From positions 1,984,001 through 2,048,000 of the forward strand of contig NZ_JQNN01000001.1 of the NCBI RefSeq assembly GCF_000745265.1: 64,000 bases of DNA, given 5' to 3'. The notes under the pieces were generated by a model, which made no database searches, was not told the DNA's origin, and worked only from the letters and a program-made list of their open reading frames with translations. Both the position numbers and the translations under genes were made by a program. This DNA is from Massilia sp. 9096. Lineage in GTDB: Bacteria; Pseudomonadota; Gammaproteobacteria; Burkholderiales; Burkholderiaceae_D. Positions 41,712 through 53,897 of this stretch are shown here, piece by piece; the first letter of the stretch is position 1; each line of letters starts with the position of its first letter.

Positions 41712-41904
41712 GACCGGGAGAGCGCAGCGCAAGGCTGCCGCCGAAGGGGCATCACCCAAAAACTCTCAGGCAACCGGACCGGTCAAGGGCGCGGCATTGC
41801 GATCAAACGCAGGCTGCGCTCAACTCTGGAGAGCGGCCCCGGCGGGGCCCACCGAAGGGGCAGGCGGCGCGACCGCTATCTCTCAGGTACCGAGGACAGA
41901 GGGG
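41712..41904 (+). ncRNA. Tandem glycine riboswitch (gcvT leader)
   Basis: Two glycine aptamers lie in series. Aptamer 1 spans 41712-41784, closed by GACCGG/CCGGTC, and contains GGGAGAG, CGCCGAAGGGGCA and CTCTCAGG. Aptamer 2 spans 41824-41901, closed by CTCTG/CAGAG, and contains GGAGAGCGG, ACCGAAGGGGCA and TCTCTCAGG. These are the conserved cores of the gcvT motif, which binds glycine and in most bacteria switches glycine-cleavage genes on. It precedes gcvT by about 80 nt. Confidence 0.95.
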
Positions 41905-41933
41905 TGCGAACGGCATGCGCCGCGTGATCAGCA

Positions 41934-41956
41934 CGCGCGTGTGCGCGACCCTTTTT
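41934..41956 (+). terminator. Possible expression-platform terminator of the glycine riboswitch
   Basis: CGCGC (41934-41938) and GCGCG (41943-41947) enclose a GTGT loop and are followed by ACCC and a run of five T. The hairpin sits between the second aptamer and gcvT. It could form in the absence of glycine. The stem is short, so this remains tentative. Confidence 0.4.
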
Positions 41957-41985
41957 GCTGTGCCTACCGTGCCCGAGGATTCTCC

Positions 41986-43110
41986 ATGACGCTCAAAGCG
42001 ACCCCGCTCAATTCCGTACACCGCGCCCTGGGCGCCAAGATGGTCGATTTCGGCGGCTGGGACATGCCGGTCAACTACGGCTCGCAGATCGCCGAACACG
42101 AGGCCGTGCGCGGCGACGCCGGCATGTTCGACGTGTCGCACATGTGCGTGGTGGACCTGCAGGGCGCGAACGTGCGCGCTTTTCTTCGCGGCCTGCTGGC
42201 CAACAACGTCGACAAGCTGCAGGCCGCCGGCAAGGCGCTGTACTCCTGCATGCTCAACCCGCAAGGCGGCGTGATCGACGACCTGATCGTCTACTTCTTC
42301 CGCGAAGACTGGTTCCGCCTGGTGGTCAACGCCGGCACCGCCGAGAAGGACATCGCCTGGATCCGCCAGCAGAACGACGCGACCAATTCGGGCCTGACCA
42401 TCACGCCGCGCCGCGCCGACCTCTCGGACGACGGCATCGCGCTGATCGCCGTGCAGGGCCCGAACGCGCGCGCCAAGGTGTGGCAGACCGTGGCGCAGAC
42501 CCAGGCCCCGTCCGAGCCGCTGAAACCCTTCAACGCCGTCATCGTGCCCGACACGGCCTTCGGCGAACTGATGGTCGCGCGCACCGGCTACACCGGCGAA
42601 GACGGCTTCGAGATCGGCGTGCCGGCAACACAGGTCGAAGCGCTGTGGAATGCGCTGGTCGCCAATGGCGTGAAACCGGCCGGCCTGGGCGCGCGCGACA
42701 CGCTGCGCCTGGAAGCCGGCATGAACCTGTACGGCCAGGACATGGACGACGCCGTCTCGCCGCTGGACGCTGGCCTGGCCTGGACCGTCGACCTGGTGTC
42801 CGAGCGCGACTTCATCGGCAAGGCCGCGTTGCAGGCCCAGGGCCAGCAGCAGAACTTCGTCGGGCTGATCCTGCGCGAAAAAGGCGGCATCCTGCGCGCC
42901 CACCAGAAAGTCGTCGCCGCCTCCGGCAACGTCGGCGAGATCACCAGCGGCACCTTCAGCCCGACCATGCAGCAGGCGATCGCGATCGCGCGCGTGCCGA
43001 TGGACGTGGCGATCGGCGACACCGTGCACGTCGAGATCCGCGACAAGAAGCTGGCCGCCTCGGTGGTCAAGCTGCCGTTCGTGCGTCACGGCAAAATCAT
43101 GGCCGCTTGA
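41986..43110 (+). CDS. gcvT: Glycine cleavage system T protein (aminomethyltransferase)
   Basis: The 374-residue protein transfers the methylene group from aminomethyl-lipoyl GcvH to tetrahydrofolate and releases ammonia. Family motifs are present: [51 protein letters not shown], and [19 protein letters not shown]. The ATG at 41986 starts the conserved N-terminus; the open frame continues back through the riboswitch, which is non-coding. It is the first gene of gcvT-gcvH-gcvP under a glycine riboswitch. Confidence 0.97.
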   Translation: MTLKATPLNSVHRALGAKMVDFGGWDMPVNYGSQIAEHEAVRGDAGMFDVSHMCVVDLQGANVRAFLRGLLANNVDKLQAAGKALYSCMLNPQGGVIDDLIVYFFREDWFRLVVNAGTAEKDIAWIRQQNDATNSGLTITPRRADLSDDGIALIAVQGPNARAKVWQTVAQTQAPSEPLKPFNAVIVPDTAFGELMVARTGYTGEDGFEIGVPATQVEALWNALVANGVKPAGLGARDTLRLEAGMNLYGQDMDDAVSPLDAGLAWTVDLVSERDFIGKAALQAQGQQQNFVGLILREKGGILRAHQKVVAASGNVGEITSGTFSPTMQQAIAIARVPMDVAIGDTVHVEIRDKKLAASVVKLPFVRHGKIMAA

Positions 43111-43189
43111 GGCCCGCTCCGATCGCTGCACCGCAATAAGAACAAACTATACTAACGCCTCATCCCTCACTCGACACCAGGAGTCACGC

Positions 43190-43570
43190 ATGAATATCCC
43201 AGCCGACCTGAAGTACACCGAATCCCATGAATGGGTCCGCCAGGAGGCCGACGGCACCCTGACCGTGGGCATCACCGAATACGCGCAGGACGCGCTGGGC
43301 GACATCGTGTTCGTCGAGCTGCCGCAAGTCGGCAAGACCTTCGGCGCCGGCGACGACGCCGCCGTGGTCGAGTCGGTCAAGGCCGCCAGCGACATCTACG
43401 CCCCGGTCGCAGGCACCGTCACCGAAGTCAACCAGCCGACCGCCGACGCGCCGGATTCGATCAACGCCGACGCCTACAGCGCCTGGCTGTTCAAGCTGCA
43501 GCCGAGCGATCCGAACGCGATCAACGGCCTGCTCGACGCCACCGCCTACGGCCAGAAGACCGCGGACTGA
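43190..43570 (+). CDS. gcvH: Glycine cleavage system H protein
   Basis: The 126-residue carrier bears the lipoyl arm that shuttles the aminomethyl group between GcvP, GcvT and GcvL. The lipoylated lysine is Lys64 in [34 protein letters not shown] at the N-terminus and [14 protein letters not shown] are typical. The gene lies 79 bp after gcvT and 143 bp before gcvP. CAGGAG-like purines (ACCAGGAGTCACGC) precede the ATG. Confidence 0.97.
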   Translation: MNIPADLKYTESHEWVRQEADGTLTVGITEYAQDALGDIVFVELPQVGKTFGAGDDAAVVESVKAASDIYAPVAGTVTEVNQPTADAPDSINADAYSAWLFKLQPSDPNAINGLLDATAYGQKTAD

Positions 43571-43713
43571 TCGCTGACCCGGGCGCGTCCCGCTTACCGA
43601 GCGCGGCGCGCCTTGTTTTTCCCGAGTTGCACCCTATTTCCCTGGCTTCTTCCATCGGTTCCGGCGATCCCGGCGCCGGCACCCTTCCCCAGCCTTTGTC
43701 CAAGCCCGCTACC

Positions 43714-46590
<2,877 letters not shown>

Positions 46591-46597
46591 AAACCCA

Positions 46598-46732
46598 AGG
46601 GCCCTCGAGAAACCGTAGCGAGCGGCCGCAGTGGTGGTCGAGAAGCGCAGCCGTACTCACGGTACGGCCGGTCCGCCGTAGCGGAGCATCGTAGACCGCC
46701 ACTGCAACGCGCAGCAGGTTTATCGAAGGTCC
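46598..46732 (-). repeat. Palindromic repeat family 1, full-length copy C
   Basis: In minus-strand orientation the copy reads TCGATAAACCTGCTGCGCG... and ends ...GGTTTCTCGAGGG. It matches copy B (55529-55647) at its outer and central blocks. The central hairpin is GCCGTAC/GTACGGC around a five-base loop (46650-46668), against ACCGTAC/GTACGGT in copy B. The inner arms GTGGCGGT and ACCACCAC pair here, where copy B has TTCGGGT and ACCCGAA. It fills the space between the convergent gcvP and chemoreceptor genes and supplies the TAA stop of the latter. Confidence 0.8.
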
Positions 46733-48390
46733 GTTCGGCTGCTCGCCAAACGCAGGTAGGGATGTCTGGCCCCGCCGTCACGCAGATCATGCGTGCCGGG
46801 CGGGGCTTTTTCTTGGGCGGTGTCGGGCGCCGCCAGCACCGCTTCGTCGAGCCGGAACGCCGACACCGCGCGCGACAGCGTCAACGCCTGCTGCTGCAGC
46901 GTGCGCGCGGCCAGCGCGGCTTCCTCGACCATGCGCGTGCCCTGGCGCGTCATCTCGTCCATGCGCACGATCGCCTGGTCGATGCCGTCCAGCTCGTGCG
47001 CGCGCGCGGCGCTGGCGCAGCCGATGCGCTCGACGATGTCGTCGACGGCCTGCACCGAACCGGCCAGGTCGGCCATGCTGGCGCCGGCCTGGGCGGCCCA
47101 GGCGCTGCCATGCTCGATGGTGGCCACCGCGTGGCGCGCCAGCGCGCGCGCCTCCTGCGCCGCCACCCCGGCCTGGCGCGACAGGCTGCGCAGCTCGCAA
47201 GCCGCGGCGGCGAAGTCCGCGCCCTGCTCGCCGGCCTGGGCCGCACGTACCGCCGCCGCCAGCGCCACGCGGCCGGCACGCTCCAGCGTCAGGTCGATCG
47301 CGGCCCCGATCTCGTCCAGCCGCTGCGCCGAGCGGCGTACGTTCTCCATCGTCGTCACCAGGCGGTGCACGGTGTCGCCGCCCTGCTCGGCCGCCAGCGC
47401 CGCGCCGGTGGCCAGCCGATGCGCCGCCTCGGCGCCGTCGGCCGCCCCGCGCATCACGCCGGCCAGTTCCTGCATCGACGCGCTGGTGCGTTCGACCGCC
47501 TCGCGCACGCCGGCGCGCGCGGGCAGCCCGGCGCGGTGCAGCGCGATCTCGCGCGAACTGGTGCCGATCGAGCGCGCCGACTCGAGGATGGTGCGCAGGT
47601 TGCCGTTCAGGTTGCGGATGCCGGCGTCCAGCGCGCGTGAAGTCGCGGCCAGCTCGTCGTTGCCGTAGACGCGCGGGCGGATCGTCAGGTCGCCGCTGGC
47701 CAGGCCGCTGGCGGCGGCTTCGATCGCGCCGAGCTCGGCCAGCAGCGCGCGCCGCACCGCCATCGTGATCGCCAGCGCCGCGGCGATCGACAGCACGATC
47801 ACCACCGGCATCAGCGTCGCGGCCAGTTTGAGGTCCCCGGCGGCGTCGCTCGAGGCCCGCTCGGACAGCGCCTGCTCGTACAGGGCCAGCTCGGCCAGGC
47901 GCTGCGCCACCACGCCGAACGCACGCTCGGCCTTGGACATGGCGCTGGCGCTGACCGAATGGTCATGGCGCGCCAGGTCCATCACATCCTCCACTGCCGG
48001 CACATACATGCGCCAGGCCTCGCGCGCGCCCTCGACGAAGCGCAGTTCCTTCGGATTGGCGGCGGTATCGCGCTGGAGTATGGCCAGCGCGCGCTCGACG
48101 GCCGCGTGCTGGATGCGCACCTCGCGCACCAGCGGCTCGACGCGACGCGATGGAAAGCTGCCGCTGACCCAGGCCAGCACCTGGTAGGCGCCGGTCTGGG
48201 AGCGCTGGCTCGAGGCGACCAGGTCGGCCGCCGCGCGCATGCGCGCGGCACGCTCCTGCACGATCAGGTCGAGCGATCCATTCTGGCGTACCATGACGCG
48301 GTAGGCGCCGCAGGACAGCAATACCAGCAGCACGAGCACGACGCCGGGCGCCAGCAAGAGTTTGGGGCCGATACGCAGGCGGGACAGCAT
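46720..48390 (-). CDS. Methyl-accepting chemotaxis-like protein with degenerate signalling domain
   Basis: The 556-residue membrane protein has two transmembrane segments (about 10-30 and 191-212) around a periplasmic helical sensor of about 160 residues. A HAMP region and a long coiled-coil cytoplasmic domain follow. The hairpin tip is recognisable (VALAAAVRAAQAGEQG, about 375-390) but lacks consensus residues: AVEAARAGEQGRGFAVVA would be expected, and here VRAAQ and ADFAAAA replace it. CheA/CheW contact is therefore doubtful. It has a 35-residue basic tail after the domain. Its stop codon TAA lies inside repeat copy C. The sensed ligand is unknown. Confidence 0.85.
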   Translation of the reverse strand: MLSRLRIGPKLLLAPGVVLVLLVLLSCGAYRVMVRQNGSLDLIVQERAARMRAAADLVASSQRSQTGAYQVLAWVSGSFPSRRVEPLVREVRIQHAAVERALAILQRDTAANPKELRFVEGAREAWRMYVPAVEDVMDLARHDHSVSASAMSKAERAFGVVAQRLAELALYEQALSERASSDAAGDLKLAATLMPVVIVLSIAAALAITMAVRRALLAELGAIEAAASGLASGDLTIRPRVYGNDELAATSRALDAGIRNLNGNLRTILESARSIGTSSREIALHRAGLPARAGVREAVERTSASMQELAGVMRGAADGAEAAHRLATGAALAAEQGGDTVHRLVTTMENVRRSAQRLDEIGAAIDLTLERAGRVALAAAVRAAQAGEQGADFAAAACELRSLSRQAGVAAQEARALARHAVATIEHGSAWAAQAGASMADLAGSVQAVDDIVERIGCASAARAHELDGIDQAIVRMDEMTRQGTRMVEEAALAARTLQQQALTLSRAVSAFRLDEAVLAAPDTAQEKAPPGTHDLRDGGARHPYLRLASSRTDLR

Positions 48391-48614
48391 GTCAGGCCCT
48401 ACCGTTCAGGTTGCGCGGCGTGCGTATTGCGGCGACGATAGCGGCGCTGACGGCAGCTCGGGTCATGGTGTTCTCCTGGTGATTGGATATTCCGGACGCG
48501 CCTGCTATATTTCCGGCGTGCATTAAATCAATGTACGCCCTTGCCCATGCCGGTCATTGCGACGTATCAAGCATGAATGCGGCCTGGGACAGGCTCACTC
48601 ACAAGGAAACATGG

Positions 48615-48938
48615 ATGAAGCGTAAAGGTGTCGCGGCCGCGCTGTCGGGCCTGGTGTTCCCCGGCGTCGGCCAGTATTACCTGGGGCGCAAGCTGCGCGC
48701 CCTGCTGTTCGTGGCGGTCGCCGCGGTATGCGGCATGATTTATTTTAATTACCAGCTGGACACCGCCAGCGCGATGGCCGAGCAGATCATGAGCGGCAGC
48801 GTGGGGCTCGATCCGGCCGCGATCGAAGCCAAGCTCGCGGCCCAGCCCGCCCCGCTGCGCGTCACGCTGGCCGGCATCGTATTCCTGCTGTGCTGGGCCG
48901 GCAGCGTGCTCGAGGCCTGGCTCGTGCCCCAGCGCTGA
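48615..48938 (+). CDS. Small inner-membrane protein of unknown function
   Basis: The 107-residue protein has three hydrophobic stretches: GVAAALSGLVFPGVGQYYLG, LLFVAVAAVCGMIYF and VTLAGIVFLLCWAGSVLEAW. The GxGxxYLGRK-type N-terminus recalls TM2-like or DUF-type small membrane proteins that sit near regulatory genes. AAGGA at 48603-48607 lies seven bases before ATG 48615, which sets the start; the longer open frame upstream has no ribosome site. It is divergent from the chemoreceptor gene and convergent with prfC. Confidence 0.75.
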   Translation: MKRKGVAAALSGLVFPGVGQYYLGRKLRALLFVAVAAVCGMIYFNYQLDTASAMAEQIMSGSVGLDPAAIEAKLAAQPAPLRVTLAGIVFLLCWAGSVLEAWLVPQR

Positions 48939-49084
48939 CGCGGCACTGCCGACCTCGCGCCCCACCCGGCGCCATCCCGTGACGCGCGTACGCTCCGGCT
49001 CCGCCCGCTACTCTCGCGTGCAGGCATGAACCACCCCGACGCCCGGTCCGATCCAGCGTCGCAGGAGCGCTCACCGGATCGAAC

Positions 49085-50767
49085 TCAGTCGAGCTTGGCC
49101 GCGTGCTCGCGGGTGGCGTGGAACTGCAGCTTGGGCCAGCGCTCCTGGGTCAGGCGCAGGTTGACGCCCGAGGTGGCCAGGAAGGCCATGTTGCCGGCGG
49201 CGTCGTAGGACACCTGCGGCGCGAGCGCGGCTTCGAAGTCCGACAAGGCCTTCTTGTCGTCGCTCGAGACCCAGCGCGCGCTGCTGATGCTGGACGATTC
49301 GAACACGGCGTCGACGCTGTATTCGTTCATCAGGCGGCTCGCCACCACCTCGAATTGCAACACGCCGACCGCACCCAGGATCAGGTCGCTGCCGATGACC
49401 GGCTTGAACACCTGCACCGCGCCCTCCTCGCCCAGCTGCTGCAAGCCTTTGTGCAGCTGCTTCATCTTGAGCGGGTTACGGATGCGCACCGTACGGAACA
49501 GTTCCGGCGCGAAGTACGGGATGCCGGTGAACCGCAGCATCTCGCCTTCGGAGAAGCTGTCGCCGATCTGCATGTTGCCGTGGTTCGGCAAGCCGATGAT
49601 GTCGCCGGCGTAGGCTTCTTCGACCTGCTCGCGCGTGGAGGCCATGAAGGTCACCACCGAAGCCAGCTTGACTTCGCGCCCCAGGCGCAAGTGCTTGACC
49701 TTCATGCCCTTTTCGAAGCGGCCCGAGCACACGCGCAGGAAGGCGATGCGGTCGCGGTGCGCCGGATCCATGTTGGCCTGGATCTTGAAGACGAACCCCG
49801 AGAACTTCTGTTCCTGCGGCTCGACTTCGCGCACGGTGGCGTCGCGCCCACGCGGGGCCGGCGACCAGTCGACCAGTGCCGACAGGATCTCGCGCACGCC
49901 GAAGTTGTTGATCGCCGAGCCGAAGAACACCGGGGTCTGCATGCCGGCCAGGAAGCGCTCCAGGTCGAACGGATGCGAGGCGCCGTGCACCAGCTCGACT
50001 TCCAGCTTGAGCTGTTCGATCTCCAGCGGGAACATCTCGGCCAGCTTGGGGTTGTCGATACCCTTGATGATCTCGTAGGCGCCGTCGGCCTTTTCCTCGC
50101 CGGCCTTGAACAGCATGATCTCGTCGTTGATCAGGTGGTACACGCCGCGGAAGTTCTTGCCCATGCCGATCGGCCAGGTCACCGGCGCGCACTCGATCTT
50201 GAGCACCGATTCGACCTCGTCGAGCAGCTCGAGCGGGTCGCGCGTCTCGCGGTCGAGCTTGTTCATGAAGGTGACGATCGGCGTATTGCGCATGCGGCAG
50301 ACGTCGAGCAGCTTGATGGTCTGCTCCTCCACGCCCTTGGCCGCGTCGATCACCATCAAGGCCGAGTCGACCGCCGTCAGCACGCGGTAGGTGTCTTCCG
50401 AGAAGTCCTGGTGGCCCGGGGTGTCGAGCAGGTTGATGACATGATCGCGGAATTCGAACTGCATCACCGAGGACGCGACCGAAATGCCGCGCTGCTTCTC
50501 GATTTCCATCCAGTCCGAAGTGGCATGGCGGCCGCTCTTGCGGCCCTTGACGGTGCCGGCCAGCTGGATCGCGCCCGAGAACAGCAGCAGCTTCTCGGTC
50601 AACGTGGTTTTACCGGCGTCGGGGTGGGAAATGATGCCGAAGGTACGGCGGCGCTGCACTTCGCGCGCGACCAGGGCGGCCGGCTTGGATGCGTTGGCGC
50701 CGTCGGCGCCGCTGGCGTCCTGGGCGTCGTTGTAGTCTGAATTGATGTCTGCGGTTTCGTTGGACAT
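49085..50767 (-). CDS. prfC: Peptide chain release factor 3
   Basis: RF3 is a GTPase that removes RF1/RF2 from the ribosome after termination. The 560-residue protein has the translational GTPase motifs: P-loop HPDAGKTT (preceded by TFGIIS), [12 protein letters not shown] in switch [11 protein letters not shown], and [10 protein letters not shown] with the NKLD guanine-specificity motif. The N-terminal about 30 residues ([20 protein letters not shown]) are an acidic extension not seen in E. coli RF3. It is a single-gene unit: the neighbours on both sides read away or converge. Confidence 0.97.
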   Translation of the reverse strand: MSNETADINSDYNDAQDASGADGANASKPAALVAREVQRRRTFGIISHPDAGKTTLTEKLLLFSGAIQLAGTVKGRKSGRHATSDWMEIEKQRGISVASSVMQFEFRDHVINLLDTPGHQDFSEDTYRVLTAVDSALMVIDAAKGVEEQTIKLLDVCRMRNTPIVTFMNKLDRETRDPLELLDEVESVLKIECAPVTWPIGMGKNFRGVYHLINDEIMLFKAGEEKADGAYEIIKGIDNPKLAEMFPLEIEQLKLEVELVHGASHPFDLERFLAGMQTPVFFGSAINNFGVREILSALVDWSPAPRGRDATVREVEPQEQKFSGFVFKIQANMDPAHRDRIAFLRVCSGRFEKGMKVKHLRLGREVKLASVVTFMASTREQVEEAYAGDIIGLPNHGNMQIGDSFSEGEMLRFTGIPYFAPELFRTVRIRNPLKMKQLHKGLQQLGEEGAVQVFKPVIGSDLILGAVGVLQFEVVASRLMNEYSVDAVFESSSISSARWVSSDDKKALSDFEAALAPQVSYDAAGNMAFLATSGVNLRLTQERWPKLQFHATREHAAKLD

Positions 50768-51262
50768 GGTCTCGCCCTTGCGGCGCTTGCAAAACTCTCG
50801 ATTTTACCGGCTCCGGGCCCGCTTGTGTGAACCGCCTGCATCGCTCGATTTGCGACGCTTTTCGCGCCAGGGAACCGAGGTTTCGGTCCCGTTTGCGGCT
50901 GGCTTATGTACGCTAACCTGTAGGACGGTTCTGTAAGAACGGCTCAGTTCGCTTATCAGGCGCGTCGGATTACGGCTGAGCGGATAAGGTTTTTGTCGGG
51001 AAATAGCGGACGATATCGCCGCGTTGCGCGCATATGTCCGTGTAGAGTGGAATCTTAATGAACAGTCACAGAAACCGTGATTTTTCGCGATTTTCTCTAG
51101 TAGGACTGGACTGACAAAACATCATGCATCGAACCTACATGGGGGCGACAGCTAGTCTTATGTTCGGCAAGACACTATGGCATTAATGTACACACATCGC
51201 GATGAGGAAACCCATCCAAGCAATCGCCCAGTGATGTAAGTCAGAGATAAAGAGGAAATAAA
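50768..51262. other. Long intergenic region between divergent prfC and Crp/Fnr genes
   Basis: About 495 bp hold no gene I can support. The section 51050-51260 is purine- and A/T-rich, with GAGGAAATAAAATG at its end giving the ribosome site for the regulator gene. The region is long enough to contain operators for autoregulation, but I could not place a convincing FNR- or CRP-type box. Confidence 0.5.
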
Positions 51263-52075
51263 ATGAACAACGCTCAACTCGGTGTGACCGCACAAAAGAA
51301 GATGCAATCGGTTAACCAGATCTCGGCAATGACCGAAGAGTCGAAAGCGGTGCGACCGGTTGTCAGCTACAGCGGCACCCAACAGAACGAGCTGCTGGCA
51401 GCCCTGCCGCGCCCGGATCTGGAAACCCTGGTTGAGCACCTTGAGCTGGTTCCGCTGCCTTTCGGCAAAGAACTGTTCGAATTCGGCAGCAAACTCGAAT
51501 ACGTGTACTTCCCGACCACCGCGATCGTGTCGCTGCTGTACGTGATGGAAGACGGCGCCACCACCGAAATCGCCGTCATCGGCCACGAAGGCGCAGCCGG
51601 CGTGTCGCTGTTCATGGGCGAGCGCGCCACCTGCAGCGCGGTCGTACAGAGTGCCGGCTATGGCTACCGCCTGAAAACCCAATACCTGCGCGACGCCTTC
51701 ACCAAGGGCGGCGCCCTGCCGCAGCTGCTGATGCGCTACACCAACGCCCTGTTCGCCCAGATGGCGCAGAACGCCGTCGGCGGCCGTCACAGCTCGATCG
51801 AGCAGAAACTGTGCCGCTGGCTGCTGGACCGCCTGGACCGCTCTGCCAGCAACGAGCTGAAAGTGACCCAGGAACTGATTTCGATCATGCTGGGTGTGCG
51901 CCGCGAGAGCATCACCGCCGCCGCCGGCAAACTGCAGGACGAAGGCCTGATCCAGTACCGCCGCGGCAACATCACCGTGCTGAACCGCCAGGGCCTGGAA
52001 GACTACGCCGGCGAATGCTACAAGGTCGCTAAAAGCGAGTATGACCGTCTGCTGATGGACGTCGCACGTGCATGA
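51263..52075 (+). CDS. Crp/Fnr-family transcriptional regulator
   Basis: The 270-residue protein has a cyclic-nucleotide-binding-like beta barrel (about 65-165) followed by a winged-helix domain. The helix-turn-helix reads TQELISIMLGVRRESITAAA near residues 206-225. No four-cysteine iron-sulfur motif of Fnr is visible, so oxygen sensing by a cluster is unlikely. A 35-residue N-terminal extension (QLGVTAQKKMQSVNQIS) precedes the barrel. GAGGAAATAAA gives a good ribosome site. The last 47 bp overlap the end of the convergent kinase gene. Its ligand and targets are unknown. Confidence 0.85.
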   Translation: MNNAQLGVTAQKKMQSVNQISAMTEESKAVRPVVSYSGTQQNELLAALPRPDLETLVEHLELVPLPFGKELFEFGSKLEYVYFPTTAIVSLLYVMEDGATTEIAVIGHEGAAGVSLFMGERATCSAVVQSAGYGYRLKTQYLRDAFTKGGALPQLLMRYTNALFAQMAQNAVGGRHSSIEQKLCRWLLDRLDRSASNELKVTQELISIMLGVRRESITAAAGKLQDEGLIQYRRGNITVLNRQGLEDYAGECYKVAKSEYDRLLMDVARA

Positions 52076-53636
52076 TCGGCGCAGCGCCGCCCTGGGCCGA
52101 TTGCGGCGCCTGGGCGGCCGAAGCGCCGTTCGCAACACCCGCCTCATCCGTTTGACCCGTACCACCTGCCTGGCCCAGCGCCGGCAACGGCAAGACCAGG
52201 GCGCCGCCTGACGCGGCCCCTGCAGTCCCTGCAGCCCCGAGCGTTTCGCCGCCCGGCGCCGCCAGCGGCACGCAAGCATGCACGCTGGTGCCGATGCCGT
52301 TCACACCGCGCCCCACCTGCAAGCTCCCACCCAACAGCAAAGCGCGTTCACGCATCCCAAGCAAGCCGTGCGATTTCGGGCGCCGCATCGCGTCGGCCGC
52401 AATGCCCACGCCATCGTCGCTGACTTCCAGCGCGAGCGCCTCGCCTTCGCGCGCCAGGTGCACGATCGCATGCCTGGCCTTGGCGTACTTGGCGATGTTG
52501 TTCAAGGCTTCCTGGGTGATGCGGAACAGCGCGATCGCCTGCATCGGACCGGCATCGTCGACGTCGTCGTCGATCAGCGCTTCGCAGTCGATGCCGGTCA
52601 CGCGCGCGAAATCCTCGCAATAGCTCTGCAGCGCCGCCGACAGGCCGAGGTTGTCGAGCAGGCTGGGGCGCAGGTCCTCGACGATACGGCGCTTCAGTTG
52701 CACGGTCTCGACCAGGGTCGTGCGCGCGCCCGCGAGGCTGGCGGCCAGTTCCGGACGGCTGGCCTTGAGCTGCTCGCCGACCGTCGCCAGGGCCATGCCG
52801 ATCGCGGTGAGGTTGGCGCCCATCTCGTCGTGCAGTTCGCGCGCCAGGCGCGCTTTTTCATCTTCCGACACGCGGATCAGGTGGCGCGACAGCACCGACA
52901 GCTGCTCGGTGCGGGCCGCCACCAGGCTTTCCAGGTGGTCGTTGGTCTGCTGCAGGGCGCGTTCGGCCTCGAGACGCAGGCGGAAGCCGCGCCGGATCAG
53001 GTTATAGAACAGCACCAGCACGAAGATCGCCGCGACGTTGATGCCGATGCCGAGCAAGGCAGTGCGCCGCACGTGCTCGTAAAAAGCGGCGCCGCGCGCA
53101 GCCAGCAGCTCGTTCTGCTCGCCGGCCATGATCACGACCTGCATGCGGATCTCGTCCATGCGGGTACGGTCTTCGCCCGCCCGCGCGATCGCGACGATGT
53201 CGTCCAGGCCGCCCTCGCGATACACCTCGAGTCCTTGCTGCATCAGCCCCAGGCGGCGCCGCACCAGCTCGTACAGCTGGGCCAGGTTCTTCGATTGCCC
53301 GGGGTCGTCGGCGACCAGGCCCTTGAGCTCGGCGAACTGGCCGTCGATTTCCCGCTGAGCCGTGCGCAAGGGGCCGAGATAGGTGTCCGAACCGGACAGG
53401 TAATAGCCGCGCAGACCGCTTTCGGCATCGGTCACGAGCAGGTTAAGGTATTGAAGCTTGGCGGCGACCCGGTCGGCGCGCGCCTGGTGGCTGTTGGCGG
53501 CATTCAAGTCGCCGAGGTTGCGCAACAGGCTGATGCCGTTGACCACGAGGATCAGGACGCAGACGATACAAAGCAGCGTCTGGTACGGCGGAAGGCTGCG
53601 TACCGGCCTGGAGGTGGGGTCGGTGGAGAAATACAT
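52029..53636 (-). CDS. NarL-type sensor histidine kinase with CHASE3-like sensor
   Basis: The 535-residue membrane kinase has two transmembrane segments (about 20-36 and 193-212) around a CHASE3-like periplasmic helical domain. A HisKA_3 region has His269 in LARELHDEMGANL, and HATPase motifs DDGVGIA and HGLLGMRERA follow. The last about 90 residues are an Ala/Gly-rich tail that is not part of the kinase. ATG 53636 is chosen because GGAAGAGG precedes it; the open frame extends upstream by 21 bases. It lies downstream of the response-regulator gene 53898-54467 and is its likely partner. Its 3' end overlaps the Crp/Fnr gene end by 47 bp. Confidence 0.87.
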   Translation of the reverse strand: MYFSTDPTSRPVRSLPPYQTLLCIVCVLILVVNGISLLRNLGDLNAANSHQARADRVAAKLQYLNLLVTDAESGLRGYYLSGSDTYLGPLRTAQREIDGQFAELKGLVADDPGQSKNLAQLYELVRRRLGLMQQGLEVYREGGLDDIVAIARAGEDRTRMDEIRMQVVIMAGEQNELLAARGAAFYEHVRRTALLGIGINVAAIFVLVLFYNLIRRGFRLRLEAERALQQTNDHLESLVAARTEQLSVLSRHLIRVSEDEKARLARELHDEMGANLTAIGMALATVGEQLKASRPELAASLAGARTTLVETVQLKRRIVEDLRPSLLDNLGLSAALQSYCEDFARVTGIDCEALIDDDVDDAGPMQAIALFRITQEALNNIAKYAKARHAIVHLAREGEALALEVSDDGVGIAADAMRRPKSHGLLGMRERALLLGGSLQVGRGVNGIGTSVHACVPLAAPGGETLGAAGTAGAASGGALVLPLPALGQAGGTGQTDEAGVANGASAAQAPQSAQGGAAPIMHVRRPSADGHTRF

Positions 53637-53897
53637 CCTCTTCCTTTCGCGCGGCAAGTCAATCAGGGCCGATTATATGCCCGTGACATTGCCATGGAGC
53701 CGCATTGGCGCCCGAATCGCGCGAAACCGGGATAAATGTGGCAGAGGGACTACGCGCGACACGATCATCGCAATTGGATGACGACGCGGCAAAGGAGCAT
53801 ACCCGTCAGGGCATGCCGCCGGACACGGCTGCTCTCAGTCGAGCAGGTTGTTTTTCATGGCGTAATAGGTCAGGTCGCTGTTGGACTGCAGCCCCAT

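Noticed and set aside
51000..51260. FNR-type box upstream of the Crp/Fnr gene
   Set aside because: No sequence close to TTGAT-N4-ATCAA was found.
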